This document shows, in pieces, positions 13,501-28,500 of a DNA stretch of 64,000 nucleotides. Below the pieces are notes generated by a model that was not told where the DNA came from, did not search any database, and worked only from the letters and a program-made list of their open reading frames with translations. Within the stretch, counting starts at the first letter, position 1; every line of letters begins with the position of its first letter. A program made the position numbers and the translations under genes. Location of the stretch: the NCBI RefSeq assembly GCF_028769735.1, contig NC_088171.1, forward strand, positions 91,620,912 to 91,684,911, read 5' to 3'. Source of the stretch: Zonotrichia leucophrys gambelii (taxonomy: Eukaryota > Chordata > Aves > Passeriformes > Passerellidae).

Positions 13501-16500
13501 CTAAGTAGAAAAGGTTGGCATTTTGGAGCACAGACTTTAAATAACCACTTCTTGAGATGCCAATAGCAGCAGTTTTGCTTTACACTGATAATGATGTTAT
13601 TTGTAGACAGAAGGGTTACTGATGAACAGATGAAAAGAGGATTTCCTCTACTTGCTATGAGTATTCATGATCCTTATCCTGAACCATTGTGTAACTACTG
13701 TAGACAATATGCCAGGCTTTAGAATAGAAGTCTGAATAGAACAGAAATTCAAGCCAGGATACAACTGGACACTGTCTGAAGGGGCCAAAACTTACTGCCA
13801 AGTTTCTAGGAACTTTCTATAGAGCCCAGCAGTGTTTATATGCTATTAAGCCAAGAGTGCAATGATAATTGCTTTCAGCACAAGCATCTGTTCTAGGATT
13901 CTATTAAAGTGTTCAATAGCAATCTCCTCATGATTTTGCAAGGCTCAAAGTCTTAATGAGAAAGTCAACTGAATCCTTACTATCAGCTCTTTTTCCAGAC
14001 ATAGCCAGTTCTAGTCAAATTAATCAATTGTGTAGGATTATCAGAAAGCCACACCAAAGACACAGATTAATCCTGTCAGGAGTCTCAAAGTGTCAGGCCA
14101 TGCAAGCAGGGACAAGGCAGTTTGTGCAGGATATGGGTGCAGCACTGAACCTTCTGGCTATGCCTGCACAGAACTCTGCAATGAAGGCTCTCCTTGACAG
14201 AATGCCAATCTGAAGTTCAGCTTGTATGCTTGATTTCAATAAGTCAAATGTACAATCACACACAGAAGGCACGAGGACTTCATTACATCCATCAATTAAA
14301 CACCATCTAAAGCCTGATTATATTCTTCTCTGCATTTTAATTTCCTTTTTATGTTTCCACATATTAATTGCATTTCTTAAATTCACAAGAGCCTACAACA
14401 CTAACAATTCTCCAAAGTTTCAAGCAAAATGTCCATTAAAATATTTTATCAATTCTCTTTCAAATATTTTGCAGCCAAAAATACTGAACAAACTGCCAAG
14501 TCTACAAATGCATACATCCTTTTCACATCTTACCTGACTCTGAGGAATCCTGTTTCCTCCACAGTGACCAATTCCTGTCTCTAGAAACAGCCAGTAAAAA
14601 GCTGTCATCAGGAGAAAATGCCAGCTGAGTAACAGTCAGATTGTGAAAAGACAAAGTCTGCAGTTTCTTCCAAGAAGTAGTGCTCCACAAAATAATTGCT
14701 GCATGTTCTTTTTTGGAAGCCTGGATGGATGGAAAACAGTATCAGTATGAATTAATGAGAGCAAGTATAAAAGTCAAACATTTCAAAGTAGTAAGATATT
14801 AGCTTGTTTTTAGGCTTGCAATCCAGTAAGACTCAGCTTTCCTGTAGGAAGTTTCAACATTGTTTCTCTACTTTCTTCCAATGCTGACAATATATCAGTA
14901 AGAAAACATTTCAGACCCGTATTTCTTAGAATTTATCTTATTAATATCTTCAAATTAATCACACACAATGTAGGAATAATAAATCATTGGCAATCCACCC
15001 TCACCTTTGCAAGCCAACTGTCACTTACACAAAATCTTTCACATTTTGTGAGAAAGAAGAGGATTCAACCCTAGAAACTGGACAGCACTTTTCACTAGGT
15101 GGTGCTAGAATCTTTTCTTACCTTACACGCTGAGGCAATTAGAGTGTTTGAATTATTGCAAGCAACACAAAAAATTTCATATCCATGTCCGTATCTGAAA
15201 CACACGTGAAAACAGATTTAACACATTACCATCATTTTTGCAGTATGTATCAGAGTTGTTACACTAATTTAAATCCCTTTTCAAAAATGAAAGGCACCTG
15301 CCAGGAACTTCTCACCACTGTTTCTGTATCACATCCCAAACAATTTGTTCAGCTTTCAGTTTAAACATCTGCACAATTTTTTGCATTAGAAACTGGCTAC
15401 AGAAAAATCTCTCCAGCCCATTCCATAGTCCTAGAGCACCACCACTGCAAAAGCCACCCTAATGATTAACAAAGCAGATTAAAGCAGCATTTAATGTATC
15501 CCTATTTTCTTAAAAAGCAATTTTCACACTACTGATAAAAATCATAAGCCACATATTTGAAAACCACTGAAGAAATATGTCACAAACACACACTCAAAGG
15601 ATGCCTATTCTGTGAAATATGGCAAGAAGATTTCTGAACTAAAAGGTAATGTTAGAAAAGGAAAAAAACCTCTGTAAAACCCCCAAAATTTCTAGCCTTC
15701 TCCAGAACTACATTTTTTAATCAGTCTTCACATGAGTTTTGCTGAAATCCAAGCTCACATATCCGGACTGGTATTTAACTAATAAGGGGAAATTCCATAC
15801 GGACTAACACAAATTAAAATCAGTCACAAAAAAGATTGGAAGTCAAGTAAAATGGGAGGTGTAACCTCCAGTAGACAAGTATCAGCTCAGTGGGGTGGGG
15901 TGGTTTCCTATGATTCTCCTAGATCTGAAGAGATAGGCAGTTCTCTTAATAAACTCCTTGGTCAGCAGTGTTAATTTCTTACATGGGACTGATGTTCATG
16001 GGATTTCACTGGCAGCCACAACAGCCTTAAATGACAAATTACTGGATCTGCTGAACCAAGTCCAAAGAATCATCACTGGGCATATCCCATCAACAGACTG
16101 CCAAGGCCATGTCTGAACACTGGGAATGCAATGGCTGTCATGAAATGTAACTGTGCCTGGACCTTTCAACAGGGAGAGGGACTGGTGTGTACCCCTAACT
16201 GAAATGTTAAGTTGTGAATCCGAGTGTGTCTTATAATGATGAAGGTACTACTGCATGTCTTGCTCTTAATTTGCCACCAGCAGGAGTTTTATCATAATGC
16301 TTACTTTTAAAGCACATTCCTGGAGACTGTTTTGTAGTGAAAACCGCTGCAAGCCAATTTTCTAAAACTAAAAAATATTTATCTCAAAAGCAAAAATTTC
16401 CTGAAATTCAATGATGGGAAAATAACCTGTGAAACAAATCCTCAGTTGTTTAGGTTTTAATCTCCTAAAAGAAGCATTTGAAGAGCAGTTGATTTCAAGC

Positions 16501-19500
16501 TTCTGCATGCAATGCTTCTTTTGCGAAATTGAAATGTCAAAACGTAACCATTCTTACTAAATTAACAGAAAACACAAAATATTTTCTCTTGCAAAATTAC
16601 ATGAGTAGAACTATCCTAGGTCAGACCAGCAGTTGTATAGACCATTGCTGTCTCCAGTAAAGAGAATTAAGCTATTGGCAACAGGAGATGCTGTTTTAAA
16701 GGAGTGTATGTGAGCCTTGACAGCATAGGAGCTACAATACAGTCCCATCCTCTGATCCCATAAATAATATCTGATCTCTTCACTACATAGTACACCACCA
16801 AATAAAGGTTCACAATGGAGAGAAGTAACTGCATGAATGAATAATGAAATTATCTTTTCAACCACAGGCAATTTTGCCTCAGCATTGTACAATGCACACC
16901 ATTTTTTAACACACAGGTAGACTGAATGGACTTTCAAGTGTCCAGACAAATGAATACAGTAATTTTCTAGTGTCAAAAAGGATCTCTTCCAACTCCCAAG
17001 TGTATTACATGAAATGTACGTACATACAAACATATATATTTATGTCATCACTCAAGCTTTAATCTCAGCATGCTGCATGATAATTTTCCAAGGGGATAAA
17101 GATTAGCATATTCTCACAAGATTTACCATATTTTTAAAGTTATTATATTATGTAAAAAACTCAGCCAGTTCTTCATACTAAAACCTCCTCAAGCAAACAC
17201 TTTGTAAAACCCAACACTAATCCTTCAAAATTTGGTGTCAAGTTAGAGGTAGGAATACACAAATGTCAATGACAAACAAGCTATTTTTAGCAAGTCAGTG
17301 CCTCACACTGTTCTTCTGCTGCTATGGCAACTTGAAATCTACATTATGTGATTTCATGTTACTTCTTTCAAGATTACTCTGACCAAAAAATCTGAAAGTC
17401 TATGAATGCTTTACATCTTGTTGCTCTTGCATAAAATGATCTATATCATTAGCTGTGTCTCTAAAACCAGAAAAAACTGCTCAGATAAAAGTAATATGAA
17501 GACTGTCATAAAACAGAGTTATTTTAATGAATGCAGGATATAAAGGCAGATAAGCAGTACTCCCATAGCAGAGTATAAAATATTAATGTCCCACTACACT
17601 TAGTGAAATGTCAAAGGCAAATGATGAAGAATTTTGGCCTTGGCTCCTTTTCACTACTTAAACATCCCTTATCAATCTATTTATGTGAGTGCATTAGCAG
17701 CCATAGAATGCACAGAAGAAACAGTTAAAGTAACAGTTAGAAATTACAAAATGTGCAGGTATGGTCTAACATCCACTGGCTTTCCTCCTAAAATCATTCT
17801 TGAGTACAAACATAGTAACAGAGCTTAAAAGCATTCAAATCAGATTTACTGCCCAACTGAAGGCAAAGATGAACTCCCACAGAACTTCCCCCTCGGTTCA
17901 ATGAAGCAAGCTGCAGAGCATTTTCTCAAAGTTTTTTATTTCCTTCCTCACAAAGCTGGTAATGTAACTGTAATGTTCCTTCCTGACAGAAGTGGTGACT
18001 TTAACCATCAGCAAAGGCTCAACAATCTTCTTCTTCCAGTCTGAGACCCCTTTCAGGAGATTCAGATAAATAAAACCACAAGAGATTGAGATTATTCAAT
18101 TTCTTTGTGCTATCCTTCAATACCAAAACATTAAAGATTTTCAAAGTGTAGCCTCATGTTACTGGGATCCTTAACAAATCATGTGAAAATTGTTGTGAAT
18201 TTCAGAAAAGGAAGAAAACACAGCTGAAGAATTCTAAAATGCTGCAACCTCAAAACAATTATCATGGCCACGTAACTCCATTACCTTTGCAACTGACAAC
18301 CACTCTGTCAGCATTCAATACTCGAACCAGCCTTTTAACCATCTTACTCAACACATCACTTTGCTCTACCTCTAGACACACTAGAGTGCTGCTGGCTCCA
18401 TCTACTGCACCTTACAGCTCTGACAGGAGTTAGGGGTAAACTCCTCCATTGATGCCTCAGCCTCTACTTCCACACCACATCTGCAAGCCCATGCCATGAA
18501 GTGGAAAGTAGCAAAAAATTCCTTACACAGAGTGACCTTCAGTATAGACAAGGCTTTAAGAAGAAACAATCAACTAAAATAAAACTGTGGCACATCAGTT
18601 CTAACTGCCATTTTCTTCACTGTTTCCTAATTTATATATATTTATAAGTCATTTATTTATTTTACAAGCAATACAGTAAACACAAAGTCAAACGACATAG
18701 TACAACAGGAAGAGCTACAAGCCTAGGCTACATTACCATGTTGCAACAGCTTTCTGGAAATTTTGTAATGAAGAACAGAAGGAAAAAATAAAACTTACAA
18801 CTTCTGAATTTCAGGCCATAAGGTATTCTGCAGCAAGTGATCCTCTGGTGGAGGTTCTGAAAGAGATGTGTACAGCCTATTCAAATTTGATTTTTTTCAA
18901 ATCATCAAAGTAATGCTTCAAGTTTATATTCAATGAACCTCATTCTCTATTACGTATAACAGGAATAATTCTCATACCTGTAAGGATCAAGGGTTGAAAA
19001 TAAATCTCTGGATACTGATTTGAAATGGTATTAAATGATTCTTCATCCTCATCTGGTTGAATAGCCATATCTCCTATTAAAATAAAGACTTCATTAGCTA
19101 GAGAACATACTAGAAAGGGGGGAAAATATGAGGATTTATTATAAAAGTAAAAAACATCTATATTTATACAAGTAGTTGAAACTAGGTTTCTCTGCTGGCA
19201 GAGTATAATAATATGAATCCTAGAAGCTGGTTATTATAGTGCATATGAGAATGAGAAGATTTAAAAAAAAATAATAGTCTAACCTTCATTTTGAAACTGA
19301 CCTCTCTCCATCAGCACAATCTTTCAGAGATTCCTAAAAAGAATTTCACTGAGCAAAGCAGTCACCGGAGTTCAACCTGTGTTTCCCCAGTGTTAAACCT
19401 TTCTTTCTGTACATGAAAAGTTAAAGACAAAAATCTCTGATACAAGTGATGAGTTCCTAAATTTGATGTAGATCACTAAATGGAAACCTATATTTGAGCA

Positions 19501-22500
19501 GGTGTAACTTGCAAACTTGAGCAAAAATGCTGAGGGCTCAGTCCTTAGCTTTAAGCAAAAGTATCAGAGGTAACCATAACTAGTTAATTGTAAGTGAAAA
19601 TTCAACTCTGTCCTTCATTGTGAAGGCATTAAGAAAAAGCTACAGAAATGGGGAACAGTTCCTCTCAGATAGAATCTAACTTTTTGCCAAATGTACCTCT
19701 CAAGCACAGCAGTTTCAAAAAGAAGGTACAGAAAAAGCAAAGCAAAGACTATCTTCTCATTCATCCCATCTTTGCTCTCTTTGAAAATGAAATGAGCACC
19801 ATTCATCTGAGACCACTGATCACCAGAAGATTCCTCTGCAGAGTGAGTGAGACCACATCTGTGGTGTTTTAATCCCAGCCACCAATGTTGACAGCACTGT
19901 GTGAGTAGTGGTGGATGATGCAGGGAAGTTCTATTTGCTGAGCTGCCTCCTTGACATGAAGTCAATGGAAATTAGTTATTCTGTGTCTGGCCACAATCTA
20001 GAAGAAGGAGGTTTTATTTCCCCTCTCACTGGAACACCTCATGAGTTAGCTGGGGAAAAAAAAAGTTTGCCAAAATATACTTACAAGTTACTTGAAGTAC
20101 AACTAGGTTGTTATTTCTCTACAAATTATTTAGGAAAATTTGGCTTATTGCCATTGAAGACCCAAGAGACAAGGCTTATTAAAATGCTTCCTTTTGTAGA
20201 TCACACCTTCTGATAAAGCTTTAGGCAAAGAAAAAAACCAGATGTGACCTAATTTGTACATTCCACTATAGTGCATTTTTACCAGAGGCTTTATGAAAAA
20301 CGAGATCCCTGATCTCATTCCCAGCATCAGGAAAATACTTGTTATCATTCTAGGGAGATGTCTGTCCCTCCTTCCCTGTTTCCTCACAGTGTAATCTCCA
20401 CTGCCTCTCCAAGATATTAGCTACTGTTGGCTAACTAATATTCTTACTTGTGTTTTTTACTTTAAAACACCATGTTTAGGTGCTAGCAAAAAAATAAACG
20501 CTTTGCACGATTTTATTTCTAGATTCTGAACTTGTAGTCAAGACTACACTTACAGACCTAATATGTACACTAAAACAATCCCTTAAATAAAGTTTCCACA
20601 TGAAACACCACAACCATTATTTCTCACTAGCAATACCTTCAAAAACAGCTTTATTGGATAATCCCAAAGCTGGCACAGTTGCACCTTCTGGAAGATCAGA
20701 TGACTGCTGAATTAAAGAAAAAAGAAAGGTTACACACAGATTGTCACATAGGCTTGGATTTCAAAGGCCACAGCTTAAGGAATCCCTGAGAGTTTCTACA
20801 GTTACTTTCCTAGAGAAGTGAAGGGGGCACTTTGAAAAATTCTTGTCTAGAACATACCCTGGACAAAAAAAAAAGACCAGTACTCTGGCAGGAAGGGGAG
20901 AAGGAAAAAAAAAAAACCAACCAACAAAAAAGCGCTTTTCTAAGGCCCCAGCTCAAGGATTTTCTTCAACACTAATTGCAGGTTTTCTTCCACAATTATA
21001 TTTATTCTAGCACATACATGACAATTAATCTATTAACTGAGAGCACTGCAGTTTTTAACACAATAGAACTGGGAAATCGTTGTTCTGAAGTGAAATAATA
21101 AAGCAGCATTTTGGAAAAGAGAACAGAGGGTGACTGCCTGTGACCACAACTTGAAACACAGCTCAGTAAATAGTGCTAAGATGTGGCTGCAATACGTGTC
21201 TGTTTAAAGCAGCACAAGGGAAGGACAAATCATGAGACAGAAAATACTTCCATAATGGTACAGGAAAAGAGTAAAAGTTTAGAAAGGATAAGTGAACTTG
21301 GGGACCTTTGTGTAGAGATAAAAAAAGATTTAATAGCTGTAAACCCACTTCCTTATGGTATCAGGAAAGTTCAAAGAAAGACCATTTCACTGAATTTAAT
21401 CAATATTTTAGGTGACAGCGTAAAATGTACTTAAATGTTCATAATTAGATGAGAAAATGTATCAGAGACCCAGACAAGCATAAGGCCTCTAAAACAAAAA
21501 TGGTTCCTCATTATAACCCAAAGTATAATACAAACCTATGGATTTGAACTGAATATAATCCTATTAAACCCTTTTAGAATATAAAACTGTTTTTTGGTTT
21601 CAGATACTTTTTTGGGGAAGGCATTTAAGCCACATTAAGAAAAAGATTCCCCACTTCAGTGATAAAAAGCTTTCACAGAAAACAATTTCAAGAAAGCTAT
21701 TTAAAAGCAGCTGTATAATTAGAGCTCATAAAGCCTCCCTCTTTAAACAAAGCCCATGTGAAACACTTTATATGAATCAAAAAACAGCACTCAGAGGAAA
21801 AGCCAATAAGAAAAGTCTAAATAAAGTAAAATAATGACATCTGCCACCCTTATAAAAGCCCAATGTTATTTGTACAATGGTCATTATGCAAATGCTTACG
21901 AAGTCTTGTGGAATTAAATCACTAAGAAGCTACTTATGTAACTTCTTGCTACCGAAAATGATTCTATTTCTATCCCAGATATTTCAACTGTTAAATTAAA
22001 TGGAAAGGTTAATCCATCTCTGAGAAACTGCACAAAAAGCCCTGCTTTTGAGTGAGATACCCAAAAACCATGCAAGGCACTGTACAGAGGCAACTATCTT
22101 GAATGAGGTCTGCTCCACCAAATGCAGACAAAATCAGAATTAGACCTTAATGCAAATGGGGAGCAAACAAAGGATAGCAGCACAAGACAGCTGACATACC
22201 CACAACTATGAACTGGAATGTAAAGAAAATTTCAAATGCCAATAGGAAATAAAGCAAGTACATATTTATAAATATTTGTATGCAAGATCTAAAAATAGTG
22301 CTGAAATCTTTATGGTATTCCAAGCATGCAATTGCAAAAAAAAAAAAGTAATACCAACACATAACCACACAACAATAATTAGAACTAGGCAAGACTACTA
22401 CACTCTAAGGGAAAATACACCAACAGGCTTTATTGTTTGCTTCATCTCCAAGTGTGCACAGCGGTCTGCTTTGGTTTGAGTTACCTAAAATTTACCCACA

Positions 22501-25500
22501 CTCTTTTCAATCTTTTGACACAGTGTCTTGTTTGGTTTCAGATAGAACTCGTTTCATCTAACAACACCATAAAAATACATATGAGACAAGACACATGGAA
22601 GCAAGCAGAAGAGTAAGGAAAGTAAGGTTATAGTTTCAGTACAACTAAAAGAATTTTTACAAAGTTTAGTAATTTAGCAATCTGACATTTTCTGAAGCAT
22701 TATTTATTTTACATCTAACAGCATTCTCTTTGTGTAGCATTGCTTTAGCATACTTACATGGGAGCAGAGCTTCTCCATTGGGATCCTAGTGATGTTACTG
22801 AAGTTTTCTATAAAGTTCTTGGGAGCACGGAAAACCCGAAGCACTTTTTCATCCGCTCCTGACACGAACTCAAAGCGGCCGATCATCGCCAGGCAGCGCA
22901 GGTCGTACCCGTGCACTTGAGGCCTGGCAATTTCATGCCACGTCACCTACAAGGGAGCAGACACACAGCTAAAACACAATTCTTAAACAGATAAACAGGG
23001 CAATTTAAAGTTCCAAAAAAGCACCACTAGTCTACTTGCTGAATTTATTAACACAAAGCAAAGTTAAGAGCAGCCTTCTACTGATGTGCATAAAACTGGT
23101 GCTCACATACATCAGTTGAATCCTCTTTTTCCACCAAACCATTCCTGTAATTAGTAAACTGTGTCCCTGCACACATGTGTTTAAGGCACTTACTGTGACT
23201 ACTTCATGCTAGACAGTCAGGAATAGAACATAATTTGCCTAAGCAAAAAGAGGTTTCTATCCTACTACTTCCAAGACTGTATGTCTGAAAGACCTAAGAA
23301 AGGCAGTGATAATTATCCTGCCTCCTTCATCTGTTCTTTCACAAAGAACAGCAGCACTGCTGTCAGCAGGCTACAGGTTCCTACTGTCCTCTTTTCTTTA
23401 AATATTTGATTCAAGTGAGACCATTTAATAGAAGCTTTGCAAAAAACTGACAAAACCATAATAGATTCTAAGTGTCATTTGCTATTTCACCCAGATGATA
23501 CTTCAGTTGGAAAAATCCAGTGTGTACTTTTGAGTTAAGAGCTAGCAGAACCAGAATCAATTGGAATAACTTAGACTACTTCAGTATTCCAATGCCTATA
23601 GCCAAGACTAGATATCATGTGAGTATAAGCAAAGGCATTATATTGACTGTAAACTGCACATATCACCCTTGAAACTCAATTGAGTTCTGAATGTTGAAGT
23701 TTCTGATAGGACCTGAATGGGAATTTGAGACATCCTACAAAATCTCATGATTTCACAAGGGCTTGATTAGTTTTCAGTGAGGAAAAAAGCATGCATTCTT
23801 TAAAGAAAGATAAAATCAAACACTGCAACAAGCCCTCCTCACCCTTTACTGGGTATATCTTTGCATAGTACACAAAAAACTCAAACCCCAAACAAAGAGA
23901 GGGCTAAATAAGTCATGTAATAAGCTTCTTCCAGAAAAATCAGGATGGAAATTTGCATGAAAAATTGAAGCTGATGGTTATCCCTCTTTTCTGATATTTT
24001 GATATCAGAACTGAGACGTTAAGAAAGGATGCTTATTTGCATTCAACACTTCGTTTCCTTTTTATAGGGAAAAATGTGAGCTCTAATACTAACTCTCCAT
24101 AAACATCTGAACCATCCATTTTGTCATGTTAAGACAAACATCAGATGTCACCTGTTGTAATTTTTCAAATGCTAAACAGTGTGATAAAAAAGGCATTTTA
24201 AAAGCCTGTGCTATCCAAGTTCATGAGCAGCAGAACTAAAAACTTTTCCAGGGTTCAGAAGTACTGAATAAACATCTTCAAAAGACCCATTTCTATTCCA
24301 GCCCTCCACTTCATCCATCCAAAAAGGATACTAAGGCTTCCTCCCACATCTCATGCAGCAGCAAATACTGAAACTACTTAGAGTTACACCTGGTCAAATT
24401 AGCCTGGTGGCTACTCTGTGTCAGAACAGGCAAAGTACAAGAAATCAGTTCATGCCATATTTAGATATGAAGACTACAATCACTCTGCTAAATCAATTGA
24501 TTCAAAAGTTTCAGGGTGAGCTGTGCAGGTAAATCAGACAAAGATCAGTTCTTTCAGAAGACAGGATTAAAAATTAGCAAGCAGCATAACTAATAAAGAG
24601 TGGTGCTTCAGTAGGTCACAGAGAAAGTGACATTGACAACCCTTGAATGCTGCCAACTTACATCATGTGCTAGTCCTGAACTTTGTTTTGATATATTTAA
24701 TGTATCCACCTGAGTGGAGATTAGGGTAAAAGCAGGGAAGGAAACTGGAAATATTCTTCCTACAACACAAGGCAAAACATAACTCTTGAAATGGGACTGC
24801 CACCACTCCTGTGTGGCCTGGAAGAAGGAAATCACAGACCTGATGGCAAATTCACTCTCAGAAGTATCAGACCTCCTGTACTGGTCTACATTACAGAAGC
24901 TTTGATGAGACAGCTATAATAGCCTCCCCAACCAATGGCACAGGGCCTTATATGACTACAGTCAGTCTAGCTTCTGCCAGTTTCCTGAATGGAATACTGG
25001 TACTGTACTGCCAGAAAAGGTTGTATTTGTGGAGGAGAAAAATGCATGAGAAACAAGACACAGGAACTTCTAAACAGACTTTCCCCCAATCCAATGCAGG
25101 AGGAGTGAGCAAGCAGCTGTGTTAACTGTGTTAGCTCAGTTGCTGGCTGGGGATTAAAACAGGACAGGCATCAGCTGCACTCATGCAGTTCAGATAATCA
25201 TTCTAGTAAAACTGAGTAATTGACAAATTAATGTAAAAAAATACAGTGAGAACTTTGTTTAGATTATGTTCATGTAAAAAAGCACAACCAAAGTTTAGTT
25301 TCTTTATTATTACCTGCAGCAGTGTAGCCAGTTGATAAACACTGCAATAGGTGGCTATCAGTACCAGTCATGTATTCCTCCTTCTCAATTACTGCAGAGC
25401 CTGCTTTCTGGGAGAACACTAACTGAAGGAAATCTGGACATGAACTCAGGATTGAACTGCAATCATGCTGTGTGATTGCAAAAGCTCTGCCACTAATATT

Positions 25501-28500
25501 TTTAAAGTGAAAACAGCACATACTCCATTACCAAATAAAGCAGTTTTAAACAGACCATCGCTTGTGGAACTTGAAGGTTTGAGTTATATACACACAACGC
25601 AGGACTGACCAAGCCCCCTTAACCACACTCACAAAATCTTTGAAGATCATACCTCTGTTTCTTCCTTCCTTTTCCATGGAGCAAAGAGCCTTGTAGTTTG
25701 ATCAAAGCTCACACTGATGACAAACTCTCCTTCTGGATCCCACTTCACATCTTCTACACTGTTAAAATGTCCCGAAATCACAACTTCTGGAGTCCATTCT
25801 TTCTATGAAAAGATTTCCACAAAGAAGTAAGGAGTTTTTCATTTGACTGATTGGCACATTCTAAGCAAAATAAAACTATAAATGTGCTTATTTAAAAAGT
25901 AAGAAAAAGACATTGGTAAACAGCAAATTATTAGAACTCATGAGAGGCTGAAGAGACAAAAATACTGATGTATTGCTCCCATCTGAAATAAACTTGTGTT
26001 ATTTGCTCAGCTGTGAACAAAACACAACAACAAAGGAGTTCAAGCCATACAACTGACTTCTTACCCCACAGGTAAGAAACAGGGTTTAGAGTCTGGAGGA
26101 TTTCAACCTTCCTTCTATGCAGGAACGAGACTCCTACAGAAAAGGACTATTTCAATCACTAATTTTAAATTATACTGTTACAGAATAACAGTTTTAACAA
26201 CAGAAATTTACCTCAAATGACTTAAAAGTACAATTCTTTTAAGTAATACTACTAACAAACAAACCAATGTACCTTATTAACTGTATCCTGTTTCCAAAGG
26301 TGTAGTGCTCCATGGAAAGCATGAGCGATGATCATTGAACCATCTGGACTAAACTGGCAGTCAAAAAATCCAAGAGTATTGCCACCCACTTCACCTACCC
26401 GTACCTAAATTAATGAACAGAAGTGAAATATCCATGAAAATGGCCTTCCATTCCTACAAAATCATTCTTACTTCATGAGATTAAAAACTACCTCTAGACA
26501 AGAGTTCACATTACACACACAAACACACTCGAAGAATATTTTAATTGCAAAGATAAGCACTGAAATGCCACGGGAATTAAAGCTTTGTGCCAGCTGAGTG
26601 GAGCCTCCCTTCATATTCGTCTCAAGATAGGATTCCCCCAAGGGAAAGAAAACACTGCAATAGATTAGATGCAAACCCAAATGTTCTGTGTTTCAGTCCA
26701 GCTTGTTGGATGCAACAGTTCCTTATCGTCTGTTGCCTGGCTACTGCTCTGTTGCACAATAAAAAAAAAAAAAAGATCCAAAGAAACAGTAGTTCCCAAG
26801 TAGGTTGTTTTTTTTTCTACTTAATTTCCAAGATTCCCTAGCATACTTTCATTTCCCTGTTTCTCCATGAACAGCTGCAATTTCATCCATACTCTTTCTG
26901 TGGCAAATTCTGGCCCCTGTTTTGTGCTTCTCTTATGACTTCCCATATGTGCACGCATGTATACACACAGGCCTTACGGTTGCTCTAGTGCCCTTCCACT
27001 TTTTTAATTTTATTAAAAGATTAATAAAGTTACAGTTTCAAGTTTTATTTAAGACATAAGACCACAATTTCTTTCAAACTTTCAACTCGTTCATTCTTAT
27101 ACAGCCTCTTTTAAGAACAAAACAAAACGAACCAATGTCCCATTTTAAATGGCACTGCACTAGTAGTTCAGTTTTACTAGCACTCATTCAGAAAAAATAC
27201 CACTCATATTGAAGTGACTTTGACAGGCCATACTAGAGGCAGAATTCTAGTCTCACCTCTGAGCAGGGGAATGAATTTCTGAAGACATCTTGTTCATCAT
27301 ATCATGATGAAAGAGAGAAACTGGGATGTTCCCCTTGTGCCCTTCCTCCCTGCAAGCTTCCTGCTCAGATTTTCCTCTCGTGATGCAAAATGGATTTTTG
27401 CAGTTAAAATGTCTGATCTGAACTTGAAGCTACACATTTGTGATCAAACCAATGCAAAGAGAATGTAAAATTAAAGAATCACTACTTGCAACAAGTTTAC
27501 TACACAACCCATTTTTAGAAGCTTGTGAATTTAGCCACAACTCCCTGTTACACCTAGGGACATCAAATGGCACCTCTATGTAATTGCCCTTTTATGAACT
27601 AATTTCTACTTCAAACACAAAGGCATCAGAATTTTTCAATGAAACAGAGGAAAAATTAAACACCCTACTGTAATTCCCATTTTTTCACCCAAGAGACAAT
27701 TGGAACTTTCTTTGTGACAGGAGAGACCACAAACAATGGCTGGCATAACCCAACACAAACAACTTCAACTGAACTACAGCAATGTGGAAAAGCAGGTCAA
27801 CTGAAAAGACATCAATCAAAGCACTGGAGAAATCTGGTGTACCACTTGTTTATTTAGGATGATCCACATCAGAACAGCCTTCAGACTACTACATGAGTGG
27901 CACGGGAGTATCCATCTCAAATGGAAGAAAAACCTAATGACACAGCCAATGACCAAATTACTGTGAGTAAAACCAGGTTTGTGAATTGCATGTCAGCTGC
28001 TTTGTGGTAACTGCTTAGGTCACATTCCCACAAGGATGAACTGCAAATAGTTCAGGAGGGCTTCCTCCTCCTCTTAGCAGGAGCACATAGCATGCATTAC
28101 TATGAAACCCCTGCCCTGTACACTCTGAATGACAGCTGAGCACAAACATCCTTTATAAACTCCTCAGTACAGCAATAAGAAAATAAACAAGCAATAAAAA
28201 TAATATCATAGCGCTTTTTTTAAAATACAGTTTTACTTGCAACAGAGCACTAGAAAAAGTATTTTTGCAAGAAAACACTACCTTTCTGTGCTAGAATTTT
28301 AGAGTTTTTGCTCCCTACAGTACACACATGACGCTGGAAACACAACTTGCATGCAGCACATACTGTGAGAAAGACTGACACTTGCCTGTTCTAGCCAGAC
28401 TCCAGATTCTTTATCAGGTTCCCAGATGATCACAGTTTTGTCCATTGATGCAGATAATATCCTCATTGGTTGTTGCATGCTGCCATCTACAGTACAAGGA

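Noticed and set aside
25125..25160. tRNA A-box-like TTAGCTCAGTTG
   Set aside because: No B box, anticodon arm or tail follows.
26587..26775. Possible processed pseudogene ending in AATAAA plus a poly(A) run in intron 11 surroundings
   Set aside because: No parent coding sequence and no clear target duplication were seen. It lies in intron 10, and an A run alone is not enough.
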